Source of the DNA: Lacticaseibacillus parakribbianus
GTDB taxonomy: Bacteria > Bacillota > Bacilli > Lactobacillales > Lactobacillaceae
Assembly (NCBI RefSeq): GCF_025490915.1
Contig: NZ_JANQBA010000006.1
Location: forward strand, 62,001-126,000
Direction of reading: 5' to 3'
DNA length: 64,000 nucleotides
Shown: positions 28,700 through 39,498 of the stretch, piece by piece
Numbering within the stretch: the first letter of the stretch is position 1
Layout of the letters: every line of letters starts with the position of its first letter
Position numbers and translations under genes: made by a program
The notes under the pieces: model-generated
Database searches by the model: none
What the model was told of the DNA's origin: nothing
What the model saw: the letters and a program-made list of their open reading frames with translations, nothing else

Positions 28700-29536
28700 T
28701 CACCGCCGGGTTTTGGCGATCGTGCCGCGAATCGCGTCCAGCACCTTGGCGGAGTCCGTGTCCGTGGCGCTGGCCGCCAGCACGAACAGCGTGTCCATCA
28801 AAGACAGCTGCGCGATCAGCGCATGCATCGCCTCGGCGCGGTACTCGGTTTCCTCCGCCACCGCGACCAGCAGGCAGTCGGCCTTGGCCGCCAGCGGCGA
28901 CCGGGCGTCGCCGGTGATTACAATCAGCGGCACCTGGTTGTGCTGCAGCGTCTCGGCCAGGGCCAAGGCATCCAGGTCGATGCCGGTGTGAGAAATCACC
29001 AGCGCCGCGTCTTGCTCGCCCAGACGCGTGGCCGCCATCAGCTGCATGTGGTAATCCATCGTGTAGGCCACGTCAATCGGCGTTCGCAGGAACTTGTGGT
29101 AGCCGTCAAGCGCGACCAGGTTCGACGCCCCCAGCCCGAACAGCCCGAGCGTCTTCGCACCGGTGATCAGGCCGGTCGCCTGCTCCAGCGTCGCCGCGTC
29201 CAGGCGGTCGGCCGTGGCGGCCAGCGCGGTCTGGTTCAGCGCGAACAGTTTTTTCGCCACGGCAAGCGGCGCGTCGCTGGCGTCGAGCTCCTCAAACAGC
29301 GGGAGGTGAGCCGGCGCCTGGGCCAAGGCGACCCGCAGCGCCTGAAAATTGGCGAGCCCCAGCGCCTTGGCGAAGCGCGACAGCGTGGCGGTGCTGACGC
29401 CGGTCACCTGGGCCAGCGCCGAGATCGACATCGTGCTGGCCGCCGCGGCGTGTTGCACCAGGTAGTCGCCCAACCCCTGCTCCTTTTGGCTCAGGTGCGG
29501 GCGATTGGCCTGCAGCAGTGCGTTGAAATCCGGCAT
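28700..29536 (-). CDS. MurR/RpiR family transcriptional regulator
   Basis: N-terminal RpiR HTH and SIS domain pattern, adjacent to gluconate genes. Confidence 0.88.
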   Translation of the reverse strand: MPDFNALLQANRPHLSQKEQGLGDYLVQHAAAASTMSISALAQVTGVSTATLSRFAKALGLANFQALRVALAQAPAHLPLFEELDASDAPLAVAKKLFALNQTALAATADRLDAATLEQATGLITGAKTLGLFGLGASNLVALDGYHKFLRTPIDVAYTMDYHMQLMAATRLGEQDAALVISHTGIDLDALALAETLQHNQVPLIVITGDARSPLAAKADCLLVAVAEETEYRAEAMHALIAQLSLMDTLFVLAASATDTDSAKVLDAIRGTIAKTRR

Positions 29537-29663
29537 CGTAATCCCTCCAGTCGAGACTAGTATACCAGACCCGCCTTGAGAAAAATATTTACATCAGATT
29601 CGATTGATTTTTGTAACAAATTTACATACACTTAAGGCATCAACCAAGGAGGCTTCTCACACA

Positions 29664-30560
29664 ATGAAAATCGGCATGATCGGCTTAGGCAAAATGGGAT
29701 TGAACCTGGTCAAAAACCTCAGGGACCACGGCATCGACGTCGCCGCCAACGACTTGAGCGCGGCCGCTCGCGAGGACGCGGCCTTGGCCGGCGCCACCGC
29801 CTGCGCCGACCTCGAGGCGCTCAAAGCGGCGCTGCCTGCCCCGCGCATCGTCTGGGTGATGGTACCGGCCGGCAAGCCGACCGACGCGACGATCGCCAGC
29901 CTCGCCACGCTGCTGGACCCCGAAGACATCGTGATCGACGGCGGCAACTCCTTTTACCAAGACTCGCTGCGCCACGCCGCGCTACTCTTGGAACAGGGCA
30001 TCCACTTCTTCGACGTCGGGACCTCCGGCGGCATGGCCGGGGCCCGGGCCGATGGCAACTTCATGATCGGTGGTGACGCGGCGACCTTCAAGACCATCGA
30101 GCCGATTTTTGCGGCCATCGCGCAGACCGACGGCTACCTCTACGTCGGCCCCGCCGGATCCGGTCACTACCTCAAAATGGTTCACAACGGCATCGAATAC
30201 GGCATGATGCAGGCGATCGGCGAGGGCTTCGACGTGCTGGCCAATGGTCCGTTCGACTACGACAACGCCGCCGTCGCCAAGATGTGGAACCACGGCAGCG
30301 TGATTCGCGGCTGGCTGATGGAGCTGGCCGAATCCGCCTTTTCTAAGGACGCCGACCTGACCCAGATCAAGGGCGTGATGCACTCCAGCGGCGAAGGCGC
30401 CTGGACCGTCACCGAGGCCCAGCGCCTCCACGTGCCGACGCCGGTGATCTCAAGCGCCCTGATGATGCGCTACCGCTCGGAGCAAGACGACACCATGACC
30501 GGCAAAGTGGTCGCGGCGCTGCGCAACGAGTTCGGCGGCCACGCCGTCGACCAGAAGTAG
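29664..30560 (+). CDS. gnd: 6-phosphogluconate dehydrogenase (decarboxylating, short form)
   Basis: MKIGMIGLGKMGLNLVKNL, DGGNSFYQDS, VGPAGSGHYLKMVHNGIEYGMMQ; ATG at 29664. Confidence 0.93.
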   Translation: MKIGMIGLGKMGLNLVKNLRDHGIDVAANDLSAAAREDAALAGATACADLEALKAALPAPRIVWVMVPAGKPTDATIASLATLLDPEDIVIDGGNSFYQDSLRHAALLLEQGIHFFDVGTSGGMAGARADGNFMIGGDAATFKTIEPIFAAIAQTDGYLYVGPAGSGHYLKMVHNGIEYGMMQAIGEGFDVLANGPFDYDNAAVAKMWNHGSVIRGWLMELAESAFSKDADLTQIKGVMHSSGEGAWTVTEAQRLHVPTPVISSALMMRYRSEQDDTMTGKVVAALRNEFGGHAVDQK

Positions 30561-30762
30561 GTCGCACCAAAAAGCAGACCGCGCTGAAAATTGGTCGACC
30601 GGAAGCAGTCTGCACCGGACAGTCGCCATGCGAGAAGCTGGCCACACCAGAAGCGACCACACAAGAACCGGCCACACCAAAAAATCGCTCGCACAAAAAA
30701 GTCACTGAACACAAGAAATTCACTCACCCCAAACAGTCTCCCACACCAAAAAAACGGCAGCC

Positions 30763-30790
30763 TCCCCGCGTTGGGAGGCTGCCGTTTGGC
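30763..30790 (+). terminator. stem-loop ggcagcctccccgcgttgggaggctgcc
   Basis: perfect inverted repeat downstream of gnd. Confidence 0.6.
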
Positions 30791-30794
30791 GTTG

Positions 30795-31117
30795 GACGCA
30801 CAAAGGCACTGCGGGCGAGCCCACAGTGTCTCGGTTGAAAGCTGGCTTGCGCCGAGCGCGGAACGGCGGTGGTCCGCTCAGCAAAGACCACCACGCTTGA
30901 GGGGTGTTGCATACCTGTATCGGACCGGGACCCGCCCCGTTTTCTGGACTCAAACCAGTTAAGCTGTTTTCATTTACGCGAATTTCTTCGTCGCTAGACA
31001 CTCACGCCGCGGACGTGGTCGACATAGGTCGACGTTCATCAGATGAGAATGAGGAAAACAGGCGGGTCCCGCGTGCTGCGCGGCGGCGGTATCGACCGGC
31101 CGCGCTGCGATCGCTAC
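30795..31117 (-). ncRNA. putative structured small RNA, copy B (predicted)
   Basis: core 30944-31052 matches copy A; 30926-30944 pairs with 31054-31071 (~17 bp); 3' hairpin CACTGTGGGCTCGCCCGCAGTG. Confidence 0.55.
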
Positions 31118-31123
31118 GGTGTC

Positions 31124-31190
31124 ATGATACTACCAGTCACGCTAAATTGCAAACGTTTTACGGCTCGACGAATTGTAAAAAGTTTGTAAA
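31124..31190 (-). promoter_or_regulatory. predicted promoter TTGCAA-N17-TATCAT with upstream TGTAAA-N5-TGTAAA boxes
   Basis: -10 31124-31129, -35 31147-31152, boxes 31174-31179 and 31185-31190. Confidence 0.55.
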
Positions 31191-31236
31191 AGGTTGCATT
31201 GCGTAACTATTTTATCGTGAGAACCACCACAAAGTG

Positions 31237-32097
31237 CTAGAAGGTGGCGAGGTCCGGATCCAGTGCCTCACCGGCCACGCCGCGCAGCGCGTCGATCTGC
31301 TCCATGTCGTGGAAACTCAGCTCAAAGTCGAATAACTGAGCATTCTCCTGGATGCGAGCCGCGTGAACGGACTTTGGCAGCGGCAGGAAATCGTGCTGCA
31401 GGGACCAGCGCAGGACGATCTGCGCGACGGTTTTGTGGTAACGCGCCGCGATTTTGGCCAGGGCCGGCACGTCGAAAATCTTGCCGGTGCCAAGCGGGCT
31501 GTAGGCCTCGCTCAGGATGTTGTGGGCCTTGTTGTAGGCGACCACTTCCGGCTGCAGGTCCGACGGGTTGAGGAAGATCTGGTTAACCGCCGGCTGCACC
31601 GTCGCGGTTTTGGCCAGGGCGTCGAGGTGCTTGGGCCGGAAGTTGGACACGCCGATGGCCCGCGCCTTGCCGGCCTTCAGAATCTCCTCCATCGCCCGCC
31701 AGGTTTCGGCGTTCGTGGCCTCCCAGCGGTCGCGGAAGGCGACCGGGTTCGGCCAGTGAATCAGGTACAAGTCGACGTAATCCAGGCCCAGCTTGGTCAA
31801 AGAGGCGTCAATCGCCTTGTGGGTCGCGTCATAGCCGTGCTCGCCGTTCCACAGCTTGGTGGTGACGAACAGCTCGTCGCGCTTGACGCCGGACTGGCGG
31901 ATGCCGGCGCCGACGCTGTCCTCGTTGCCGTATGCGGCGGCGGTGTCGATGTGGCGGTAGCCGGCGGCGATGGCGGCCGCGACGCTGTCACGCGCGACGT
32001 CGCCGTCCGGGGTCTGCCAGGTGCCGAAACCCACGATGGGAATCTCGACGCCGTTGTTCAGCGTGTAAGTGTCGGTCAGTTTGGTCAAATGTGCCAT
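31237..32097 (-). CDS. aldo/keto reductase
   Basis: GYRHIDTAAAYGNEDSVG, YLIHWP, IGVSNF. Confidence 0.94.
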   Translation of the reverse strand: MAHLTKLTDTYTLNNGVEIPIVGFGTWQTPDGDVARDSVAAAIAAGYRHIDTAAAYGNEDSVGAGIRQSGVKRDELFVTTKLWNGEHGYDATHKAIDASLTKLGLDYVDLYLIHWPNPVAFRDRWEATNAETWRAMEEILKAGKARAIGVSNFRPKHLDALAKTATVQPAVNQIFLNPSDLQPEVVAYNKAHNILSEAYSPLGTGKIFDVPALAKIAARYHKTVAQIVLRWSLQHDFLPLPKSVHAARIQENAQLFDFELSFHDMEQIDALRGVAGEALDPDLATF

Positions 32098-32214
32098 TTT
32101 GTTCGCTCCTTATCAGAAAACTTGTGACTTACCATTAATTAGTGTAACAGACTTGCCTCGCTTCGACCAAAAATCATTGACGCGCGGCCGCATTTGGCCT
32201 AAGATACGAGTCAA

Positions 32215-32481
32215 TAAGCGACGTTGAAGAGATAAGTAACCCCCACAAGCTGTGCAGAGAGCCGGAATTGGTGCGAACCGGTCAGCGGCGGCGGTGAAAA
32301 TGGTCTTGGAGTCGCGCCCACGTGAGCGATGCGAGCGCGGACCGGGTGTACCCGTTAACGTACTATCGTATCGCGCTTGCGCCGTACGAGATGAGGGCCA
32401 GGCGGCGACGCCCGACCGAAACCGGGTGGTACCGCGCCAACGCGTCCCGCAGCAATGAACTATTGCTGCGGGACTTTTTTT
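32215..32481 (+). promoter_or_regulatory. T-box leader, predicted Met specifier (ATG 32300-32302)
   Basis: AACCGGGTGGTACCGCG T-box 32420-32436, gaaaATGgtcttggag specifier region, terminator 32444-32481 CCCGCAGCAATGAACTATTGCTGCGGG-T7. Confidence 0.93.
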
Positions 32482-32661
32482 GTACCAGGGCGCAGCCGGG
32501 CGAATGCGCGGGACGGGTAACGTAGGGTTGGCGCTTGAGGCCCGGGCTTGGCCTCGAGTGACGACCCAAGCTACCCTTCCCGCGGTGCCCCGCCGGCGCA
32601 AACCGCCGCTGCGGCGCCACTCGTCTCTCTCAACCATCACATCACAATTGGAGGCAACACC

Positions 32662-33774
32662 ATGACTAAACTCGACACGCAACTGATTCAGGGTTCCAAC
32701 CGCACCGACGACGCCAACACCGGCGCCATCGTGCCGCCGCTATACTTCTCCACCGCCTTTCGCCACCCCGGGTTGGGCGAGTCGACCGGCTACGACTACT
32801 CGCGGGTGACCACGCCGACCCGGGCGCTGCTTGAAGACCAGCTGGCCGCGATCGAAGGCGGCAGCCACGCCTTTGCCGTCAGCTCCGGCATGGCGGCGAT
32901 CGACCTGGTTTTTGGCACCTTCACGAAGACCGGCGACTCGATCATCGCAAGCGACGACCTGTACGGTGGCACCTTCCGCTACTTCGACACGCGCCGCGAC
33001 CGCTACAACATCCCCTACCGGACCTGGAACGGCCAAAACGTCGCCGACCTGGTCGCGCTTTTGACCCCGACCACCAAGCTGATCTGGCTGGAGTCGCCAT
33101 CCAATCCGACGATGAAAATCATCGACATCCAGGCCGTCGCGACCGCCGTTCACGCGGTGCGGCCCGACGTGTTGATCGCCGTCGATAACACCTTTTTGAC
33201 CCCGGTCTACCAGCGGCCGCTGACGCTCGGCGCCGACGTCGTGGTGCATTCGGCCACCAAGTACCTCGGCGGCCACAACGACCTGCTGGCCGGGGCCGTC
33301 GTGGTCCAAAACGCGGCGTTGGCGGCGCAGCTGGCGGCGCAGCTGACCACCACCGGCCAGACGCTGGCGCCGTTCGACGCGTGGCTTTTGCTGCGGTCGC
33401 TCAAAACGCTGGCCGTGCGGATGCGTACACACACCGCCAACGCCCAGTACCTGGCGGCCAAGCTCACCGCGCTGCCCGGCGTGGCCAAGCTGCTTTACGC
33501 CGGGGTCGGCGGCATGATCAGCTTTTACCTGGCCACTGGCTACTCGGTCGACGCCTTCTTGCGCGGCCTGCGCGTCTGTTCGTTCGCCGAGAGCCTGGGG
33601 TCCGTCGAGACGCTGGTCACGGTGCCGACGGTGCAGACCCACCACGACATGCCGGAAAAGCAGCGGCTGGCGCTAGGCATCACGCCGCAGCTGATCCGCG
33701 TCTCGGTCGGTCTAGAGGATCAAGACGACCTGCTGGCCGACCTGACCCAGGCCATCGCAGGCGCCAAGGCCTGA
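32662..33774 (+). CDS. PLP-dependent transsulfuration enzyme (cystathionine gamma-synthase/beta-lyase family)
   Basis: VVHSATKYLGGHNDLLAG PLP lysine motif; start trimmed to ATG 32662. Confidence 0.92.
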   Translation: MTKLDTQLIQGSNRTDDANTGAIVPPLYFSTAFRHPGLGESTGYDYSRVTTPTRALLEDQLAAIEGGSHAFAVSSGMAAIDLVFGTFTKTGDSIIASDDLYGGTFRYFDTRRDRYNIPYRTWNGQNVADLVALLTPTTKLIWLESPSNPTMKIIDIQAVATAVHAVRPDVLIAVDNTFLTPVYQRPLTLGADVVVHSATKYLGGHNDLLAGAVVVQNAALAAQLAAQLTTTGQTLAPFDAWLLLRSLKTLAVRMRTHTANAQYLAAKLTALPGVAKLLYAGVGGMISFYLATGYSVDAFLRGLRVCSFAESLGSVETLVTVPTVQTHHDMPEKQRLALGITPQLIRVSVGLEDQDDLLADLTQAIAGAKA

Positions 33775-33835
33775 GAGCCGCGCCGCCACCGATTCCACGC
33801 AACCACCCACGCATTTTTCACACAGGAGGCACATC

Positions 33836-34978
33836 ATGCACGATTGGACCACCATCATCAAGGCCACCACGGTCAAGGACCCCGCAAGCGGCGCCGTCAA
33901 CACGCCGATTCACCTCAGTTCCACCTTTTATCAAGCAGACTTCGACCACTTCGGCGAGTTCGACTACTCACGCTCCGGCAACCCGACGCGCCAGGTCGGC
34001 GAGGCCGCCGTCGCGACGCTTGAAGGCGGCAAGCACGGCTTTCTTTTCAGCACCGGCATGGCCGCGATTTCCAGCGTCCTGGAGATTTTCAGCCAAGGCG
34101 ACCACCTGCTGGTCTCCAAGTTCGTCTACGGCGGCACCTTCCGCATCCTGACGGAGGTGCTCAACCGCTTCGGCATCACCCACACCTTCGTCGACCCGAC
34201 CGACCTGGCCGCAGTTGAGGCCGCGATTCGGCCCAACACCCGCGCGATTTACATCGAGACGCCGTCCAACCCGGTCCTCGCGGTCACCGACATCGGGGCC
34301 GTCGCCGAGCTGGCCCGCCGCCACAATCTGTTGACCATCGCCGACAACACCTTCATGTCGCCGGTTTTGCAAAAACCGCTGGCGCTTGGCGTCGACATCG
34401 TGGTGCATTCCGCCACGAAGTTCCTGTCCGGCCACTCCGACATTTTGGCCGGCGCCGCGATCACCAATGATGACGCCTTGGCCGACCGCATCTACTTCAT
34501 CCAAAACGCGTTCGGCGCGACGCTCGGGGTGACCGACACCTTCCTCTTGCTGCGCGGCATCAAGACGCTGGGTGTTCGCATGGCAGCCTCGAGCAAGGCG
34601 GCGCTGGCGCTGGCGACCTGGCTGCAGGCGCAGCCGCAGGTCACGCGGGTCTGCTACCCGGGGCTTGAAGGCGACGCCGGCCACGCGATTCAGGCCAAGC
34701 AGGCGGTCAACGGCGGGGCAGTGCTGAGCTTCGACGTCGGCAGCGAGGCCAACGCCCGAATCCTGGCCGAGAGCCTGACCATCCCCGAGTTCTCCGTCAG
34801 CCTGGGCGGCGCCGAGTCGATTCTCTCCTACCCACCCAAGATGAGCCACGCCGAGATGAGCCCGGCGGAGCAGCTGGCCTGCGGCATCACCCCGGGGCTT
34901 TTGCGCTTCTCCGTCGGCCTGGAGGACCCCCGCGACCTGCAGGCCGACCTCGCCCAGGGGCTGGCGAAGCTGAAGTAG
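33836..34978 (+). CDS. PLP-dependent transsulfuration enzyme (second paralogue)
   Basis: VVHSATKFLSGHSDILAG; SD aggagg upstream. Confidence 0.92.
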   Translation: MHDWTTIIKATTVKDPASGAVNTPIHLSSTFYQADFDHFGEFDYSRSGNPTRQVGEAAVATLEGGKHGFLFSTGMAAISSVLEIFSQGDHLLVSKFVYGGTFRILTEVLNRFGITHTFVDPTDLAAVEAAIRPNTRAIYIETPSNPVLAVTDIGAVAELARRHNLLTIADNTFMSPVLQKPLALGVDIVVHSATKFLSGHSDILAGAAITNDDALADRIYFIQNAFGATLGVTDTFLLLRGIKTLGVRMAASSKAALALATWLQAQPQVTRVCYPGLEGDAGHAIQAKQAVNGGAVLSFDVGSEANARILAESLTIPEFSVSLGGAESILSYPPKMSHAEMSPAEQLACGITPGLLRFSVGLEDPRDLQADLAQGLAKLK

Positions 34979-35212
34979 GCCGGGCCGGACCGGCAGCAAT
35001 GATAGACGTTTCGCACCAGTTGTCGTGACGCGCCAAGTTGTGCGCGAGTGTGCCTTTAGCTGGTCGCACCCACGCCTCACCCAAAACACCAAAAGGCGCG
35101 AAGCCATCCCGTAGCAGTGCAGGGGGGCATCGCGCCGTTCGTGCAGTTTCGGATCAATTCTGCGACTAGTCACACGTATCAGCCGGGGCCTGTCTGCCTT
35201 GATTCAACGACA

Positions 35213-35345
35213 TCACCCCAACTCAATCAGCAAATCTGCCATCTTTACCATTACCGGATCATGGGTGGCAACCATCACCAGCTTGCCGTTGTCAGCCAAT
35301 TGGCGCATCAGCTGACGAACGGTTCTTGCACTATCCGAATCACGG
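35213..35345 (-). pseudogene. remnant of ABC transporter ATP-binding protein C-terminus
   Basis: minus frame DSDSARTVRQLMRQLADNGKLVMVATHDPVMVKMADLLIELG* (H-loop), no intact upstream ORF. Confidence 0.6.
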
Positions 35346-35461
35346 GTACCTTGTCCAACATCGCCGCGATTGGGCTGAGGGTTAAGCGCTTTGCTGCGTG
35401 TCCAAGCCGCCGAGTCTTTTCCGCCACTTCTGACAAGTCGATGCGATCGGCTGTTCTCATC

Positions 35462-35489
35462 TGAGTTTTCTTCAGATTGCGCTCAGTTT
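35462..35489. promoter_or_regulatory. triple direct repeat, putative response-regulator operator
   Basis: TGAGTTT / TCAGATT / TCAGTTT at 10-11 bp spacing. Confidence 0.5.
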
Positions 35490-35598
35490 CCCTGCGTGGC
35501 GCTACCTCCCAAAACAGGCTACGCTAGACTCGCCGCCAGGCTTTACACGCTGGCGGCGCCGTGCCACACTGTTGGCAATGGCACACAGGAGGCAGACA

Positions 35599-36296
<698 letters not shown>

Positions 36297-36300
<4 letters not shown>

Positions 36301-37661
36301 GGCGCCGGCCGCACAACCAGTCCAGCGCCGCCATCATGCTGCGCAGCCTGACCAAGCTGATCGCCGTGGTGACGGTGGCGCTGGGGCTGGCGATCATTTT
36401 GGCGGTCGGCCATCAGCTGTTGGCCCAGGTTCGCACCACCACGGCTCACATCAGCCAAAGCCTGCGCCAGGCCGACATCGACGGCAACGACGACTGGGAA
36501 ACTTGGCGGCGCAACAGCACCCTGGACACCAGCCAGACCTACGTCTACGTTCACAACATGCGAAAGGACGCCAAGGTCACCCAGTACCTGTCGCCCAACG
36601 CCGACGACGTGCTGGAAGTCGACCCGGTCAAGGTCCCCTTAATCGCCCATCTGTACTACCGCCCCAAAATCGGCTTCTTGTACCACCGCATGGTTCACGC
36701 CAAGGGCATCTACTACACGCTGTGGCAGAACATGGCGCCGCAGCTCGCCGTTTTGACGCTGGTGGTGCAGGTGACCGTCGTGTTGTTGGTGCTGACCTTG
36801 GTACTCACGCCGTTTTACATTCGGCGGCTGACCAAGCGGCTGACCGACCCGCTGACGGCGCTGTCGCAGACCACGCAAGCGATTGCCCGGGCCCAGGAGC
36901 CCGGCGACCTGCAGCTGCCGGTGCCCAAGCGGCCGACCGAGGTGACGGAGCTTGCCGGCAACTTCAACGCGCTGTTGCACCAGCTCGCCGAGCGTGAGGC
37001 CCAGCAGAAGCTCTTCGTGATGAACGCCGCGCATGAGCTGCGAACGCCGATCGCGACGATTCGCAGCCACGCCCAGCTGATCGAGCGGCACGGCGTCGCG
37101 CATCCCGAGATTGTGGCCAAGTCCGTCGGCTACATCACCGAAGAGTCGCGCCAGATGGAGCAGCTGATTGCCGAGCTGCTGCAGCTGTCTCGTGCCGACC
37201 GGCTGGCGCTGGATCTTGGTGACCTGGACCTCACCGCGACGGTCGCCGCCACCGTGCAAAAGCTGGTCGGCACCATCGCCCAGCCGATCGCAACCGACCT
37301 GACGCCGGGCCTCCACACCCAAGGCAACGCGCAGGCCCTGGACCAGATCCTGGTCAACCTGCTAACCAACGCGGCCAAGTACTCGCCCAAAGACTGTCCG
37401 ATTACGGTCACGCTTAGCCCGAACGCGGCCGGCGAGCCGGTGGTAGCCGTCAAAGACGGCGGCATCGGCATCGATTCGGCGGACAAGGCACACGTCTTCG
37501 AACGCTTCTACCGCAGCGCCGACGTGCGGGGCACCGTCGCCGGCACCGGGCTTGGGCTGGCAATCGCCGCGCAGCTGGCCAAGCTGACCCACGCGACGCT
37601 TGCCGTCGCCGACAACCAGCCGCGCGGCACCGTTTTCTTTCTAACCCTGCCCAAGGGCTGA
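36297..37661 (+). CDS. sensor histidine kinase
   Basis: H-box FVMNAAHELRTPIATI, N/G boxes; ATGA overlap with RR. Confidence 0.93.
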
Positions 37662-37768
37662 TGCAACCACCGTCAAAAAACTTTTGGCGGTGGTTTTTTG
37701 GCTTTCTGAAAAATCTTCAGCTTCGCTTCCCGCCGCCACGCGGCTCGCGCCGGCCGGCTGAAGAAAAT

Positions 37769-37796
37769 TGAGTTTCGCCTCAGTTTTCGTGAGTGG
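37769..37796. promoter_or_regulatory. triple direct repeat, putative operator of the 35.6-kb response regulator
   Basis: TGAGTTT / TCAGTTT / TGAGTGG at 10-11 bp spacing. Confidence 0.5.
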
Positions 37797-37849
37797 GAAC
37801 AAGCGACCGTGGCGCCTATCCTAGAGTCATTCAGATGGGAGGTCGCAAC

Positions 37850-38551
37850 ATGTCACAACCCAACACCCTGGCGGCTGCGCCAGGCCGCGCCTTATCGCCG
37901 CACCGCGCCTTCGCCCAGTGGCTGGCCGCGACACTTTTGGTGCTGTTCATCCTGCTGGCGCTTGGCGTCGTCAGCCACGCCGCCTGGCTGCGCCACCTCG
38001 ACGCGGCGGCCAGAGGCGTCGCCACCCGAGGCATCACGCCGCTGAACACGGCGCTTTTCAAGGCGGTGGCGGTGCTCGGCAGCCCCGCTTCCTGCCTCAT
38101 TGTCGCCGCCATCATCGGCTGGTGGCTGTGGCGCCGCCGGGACGCGGCGGTGGCGCTGTGGTTCACCGGCGTTCAGGTCGCCGGGCTGGCCGCCGCCGAG
38201 ATCGTCAAGGGCGTGACCGGAAGGCAACGCCCGACGCACCAGCTGGTGGCGGACACCGGCTTCAGCTTCCCCAGCGGCCACGTGTTCGCCACCACGCTGC
38301 TGGTGATTCTGCTTCTTGTCATTTTCCTGCCGGAGCTTGGCGACCAGGAGACCCAGCTGGTGGCGCTGCTGCTGGCGCTGGTGTGGATCGGGCTGGTCGC
38401 CGCGTCGCGCGTCTACCTGCGCGACCACTTCGCCTCGGATGTCTTGGCCGGCGCCTTGCTGGCCGCAAGTTTTGGCGCGGCGGCAACCGCCGGCGCCGCG
38501 GCGCTGCAGTGTCGCCTGCAGCGCTTGATCGAAAGGAAGGCTCACGCATGA
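37850..38551 (+). CDS. PAP2-family membrane phosphatase
   Basis: KGVTGRQRP ... FPSGHVFAT ... SRVYLRDHFASDVLAG. Confidence 0.9.
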   Translation: MSQPNTLAAAPGRALSPHRAFAQWLAATLLVLFILLALGVVSHAAWLRHLDAAARGVATRGITPLNTALFKAVAVLGSPASCLIVAAIIGWWLWRRRDAAVALWFTGVQVAGLAAAEIVKGVTGRQRPTHQLVADTGFSFPSGHVFATTLLVILLLVIFLPELGDQETQLVALLLALVWIGLVAASRVYLRDHFASDVLAGALLAASFGAAATAGAAALQCRLQRLIERKAHA

Positions 38552-39495
38552 ACACGCAAAAACTCACGATTGTGATTCCCGCTTACAACGAGGAGGCCGT
38601 GCTGCCTTCGACCATCCAGCGCCTCTTGGCCATCGAAGACACCGTGGCCGCCCAAAGCCCGGCGACCGCCCGTCTCGACCTCTTGATTGTCGACGACGGC
38701 TCGACCGACCGCACCTGGGCCATCATCGAAGACGCGCATCGCCAAAACTCGCGGGTCCGGGGGCTGCGTTTTTCCCGCAACTTCGGGCACCAGGCGGCCC
38801 TGATCGCCGGCATGCAGGCCGCGGTCGCCACGGCCGACGCGGTCGTCACCATCGATGCGGATCTGCAAGACGACCCGGACAAGATTCCCGAGATGGTCGA
38901 GCGCTACGCGGATGGCGCCGACATCGTCTACGGCGTTCGCAACAACCGCGACACCGACACGTGGTTCAAACGCACCACCGCCGAGGGCTACTACAAGGTG
39001 CTGCGGCTGCTCGGCGTTGACCTGGTGCCGGATCACGCCGATTTTCGCCTGATGTCGCGCCGCGCCGTCACCACCTTCTTGGCCTACCCCGAACGCAACA
39101 TCTTCATCCGCGGCCTGATTCCCAAGCTCGGCTACCCCACCGCCCAGGTCACCTACAAGCGAACCCCGCGGCTGGCCGGCGAGTCCAAGTACCCGCTGCG
39201 CAAAATGCTCGCGTTCGCCTGGGACGGCATCACCAGCCTGACCATCGCGCCGGTGCGGCTGATCCTGCTGCTCGGCACCCTGTCTTGCCTGCTGGCGATC
39301 GGCATGGTCACCTACGCCGTCGTGATGAAGCTACTGGGGCTGACCGTTCACGGCTGGTCGTCTCTGATGGTGTCCTTGTGGTTCGTCGGCGGCGTTCAGA
39401 TGATCAGCCTGGGCGTGATCGGCGAGTACATCGGCAAGCTGATGACCGAGGTCAAGGGCCGGCCTCGCTACACGGTTCAGACCGTGCTGGACTAG
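38548..39495 (+). CDS. family 2 glycosyltransferase (DPM1/GtrB/CsbB-like) with C-terminal TM helices
   Basis: IVIPAYNEEAVLPST, DADLQDDP; ATGA overlap with PAP2 gene. Confidence 0.93.
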   Translation: MNTQKLTIVIPAYNEEAVLPSTIQRLLAIEDTVAAQSPATARLDLLIVDDGSTDRTWAIIEDAHRQNSRVRGLRFSRNFGHQAALIAGMQAAVATADAVVTIDADLQDDPDKIPEMVERYADGADIVYGVRNNRDTDTWFKRTTAEGYYKVLRLLGVDLVPDHADFRLMSRRAVTTFLAYPERNIFIRGLIPKLGYPTAQVTYKRTPRLAGESKYPLRKMLAFAWDGITSLTIAPVRLILLLGTLSCLLAIGMVTYAVVMKLLGLTVHGWSSLMVSLWFVGGVQMISLGVIGEYIGKLMTEVKGRPRYTVQTVLD

Positions 39496-39498
39496 CCG

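Noticed and set aside
30720-31001. Minus-strand ORF MSSDEEIRVNENSLTGL shared with 6321-6608
   Set aside because: The shared residues are explained by the conserved 109-nt core; reading frames diverge immediately outside it and no SD is evident, so an RNA is favoured over a protein.
33968-35173. 401-aa minus-strand ORF opposite the second transsulfuration gene
   Set aside because: Shadow ORF; no domain pattern.
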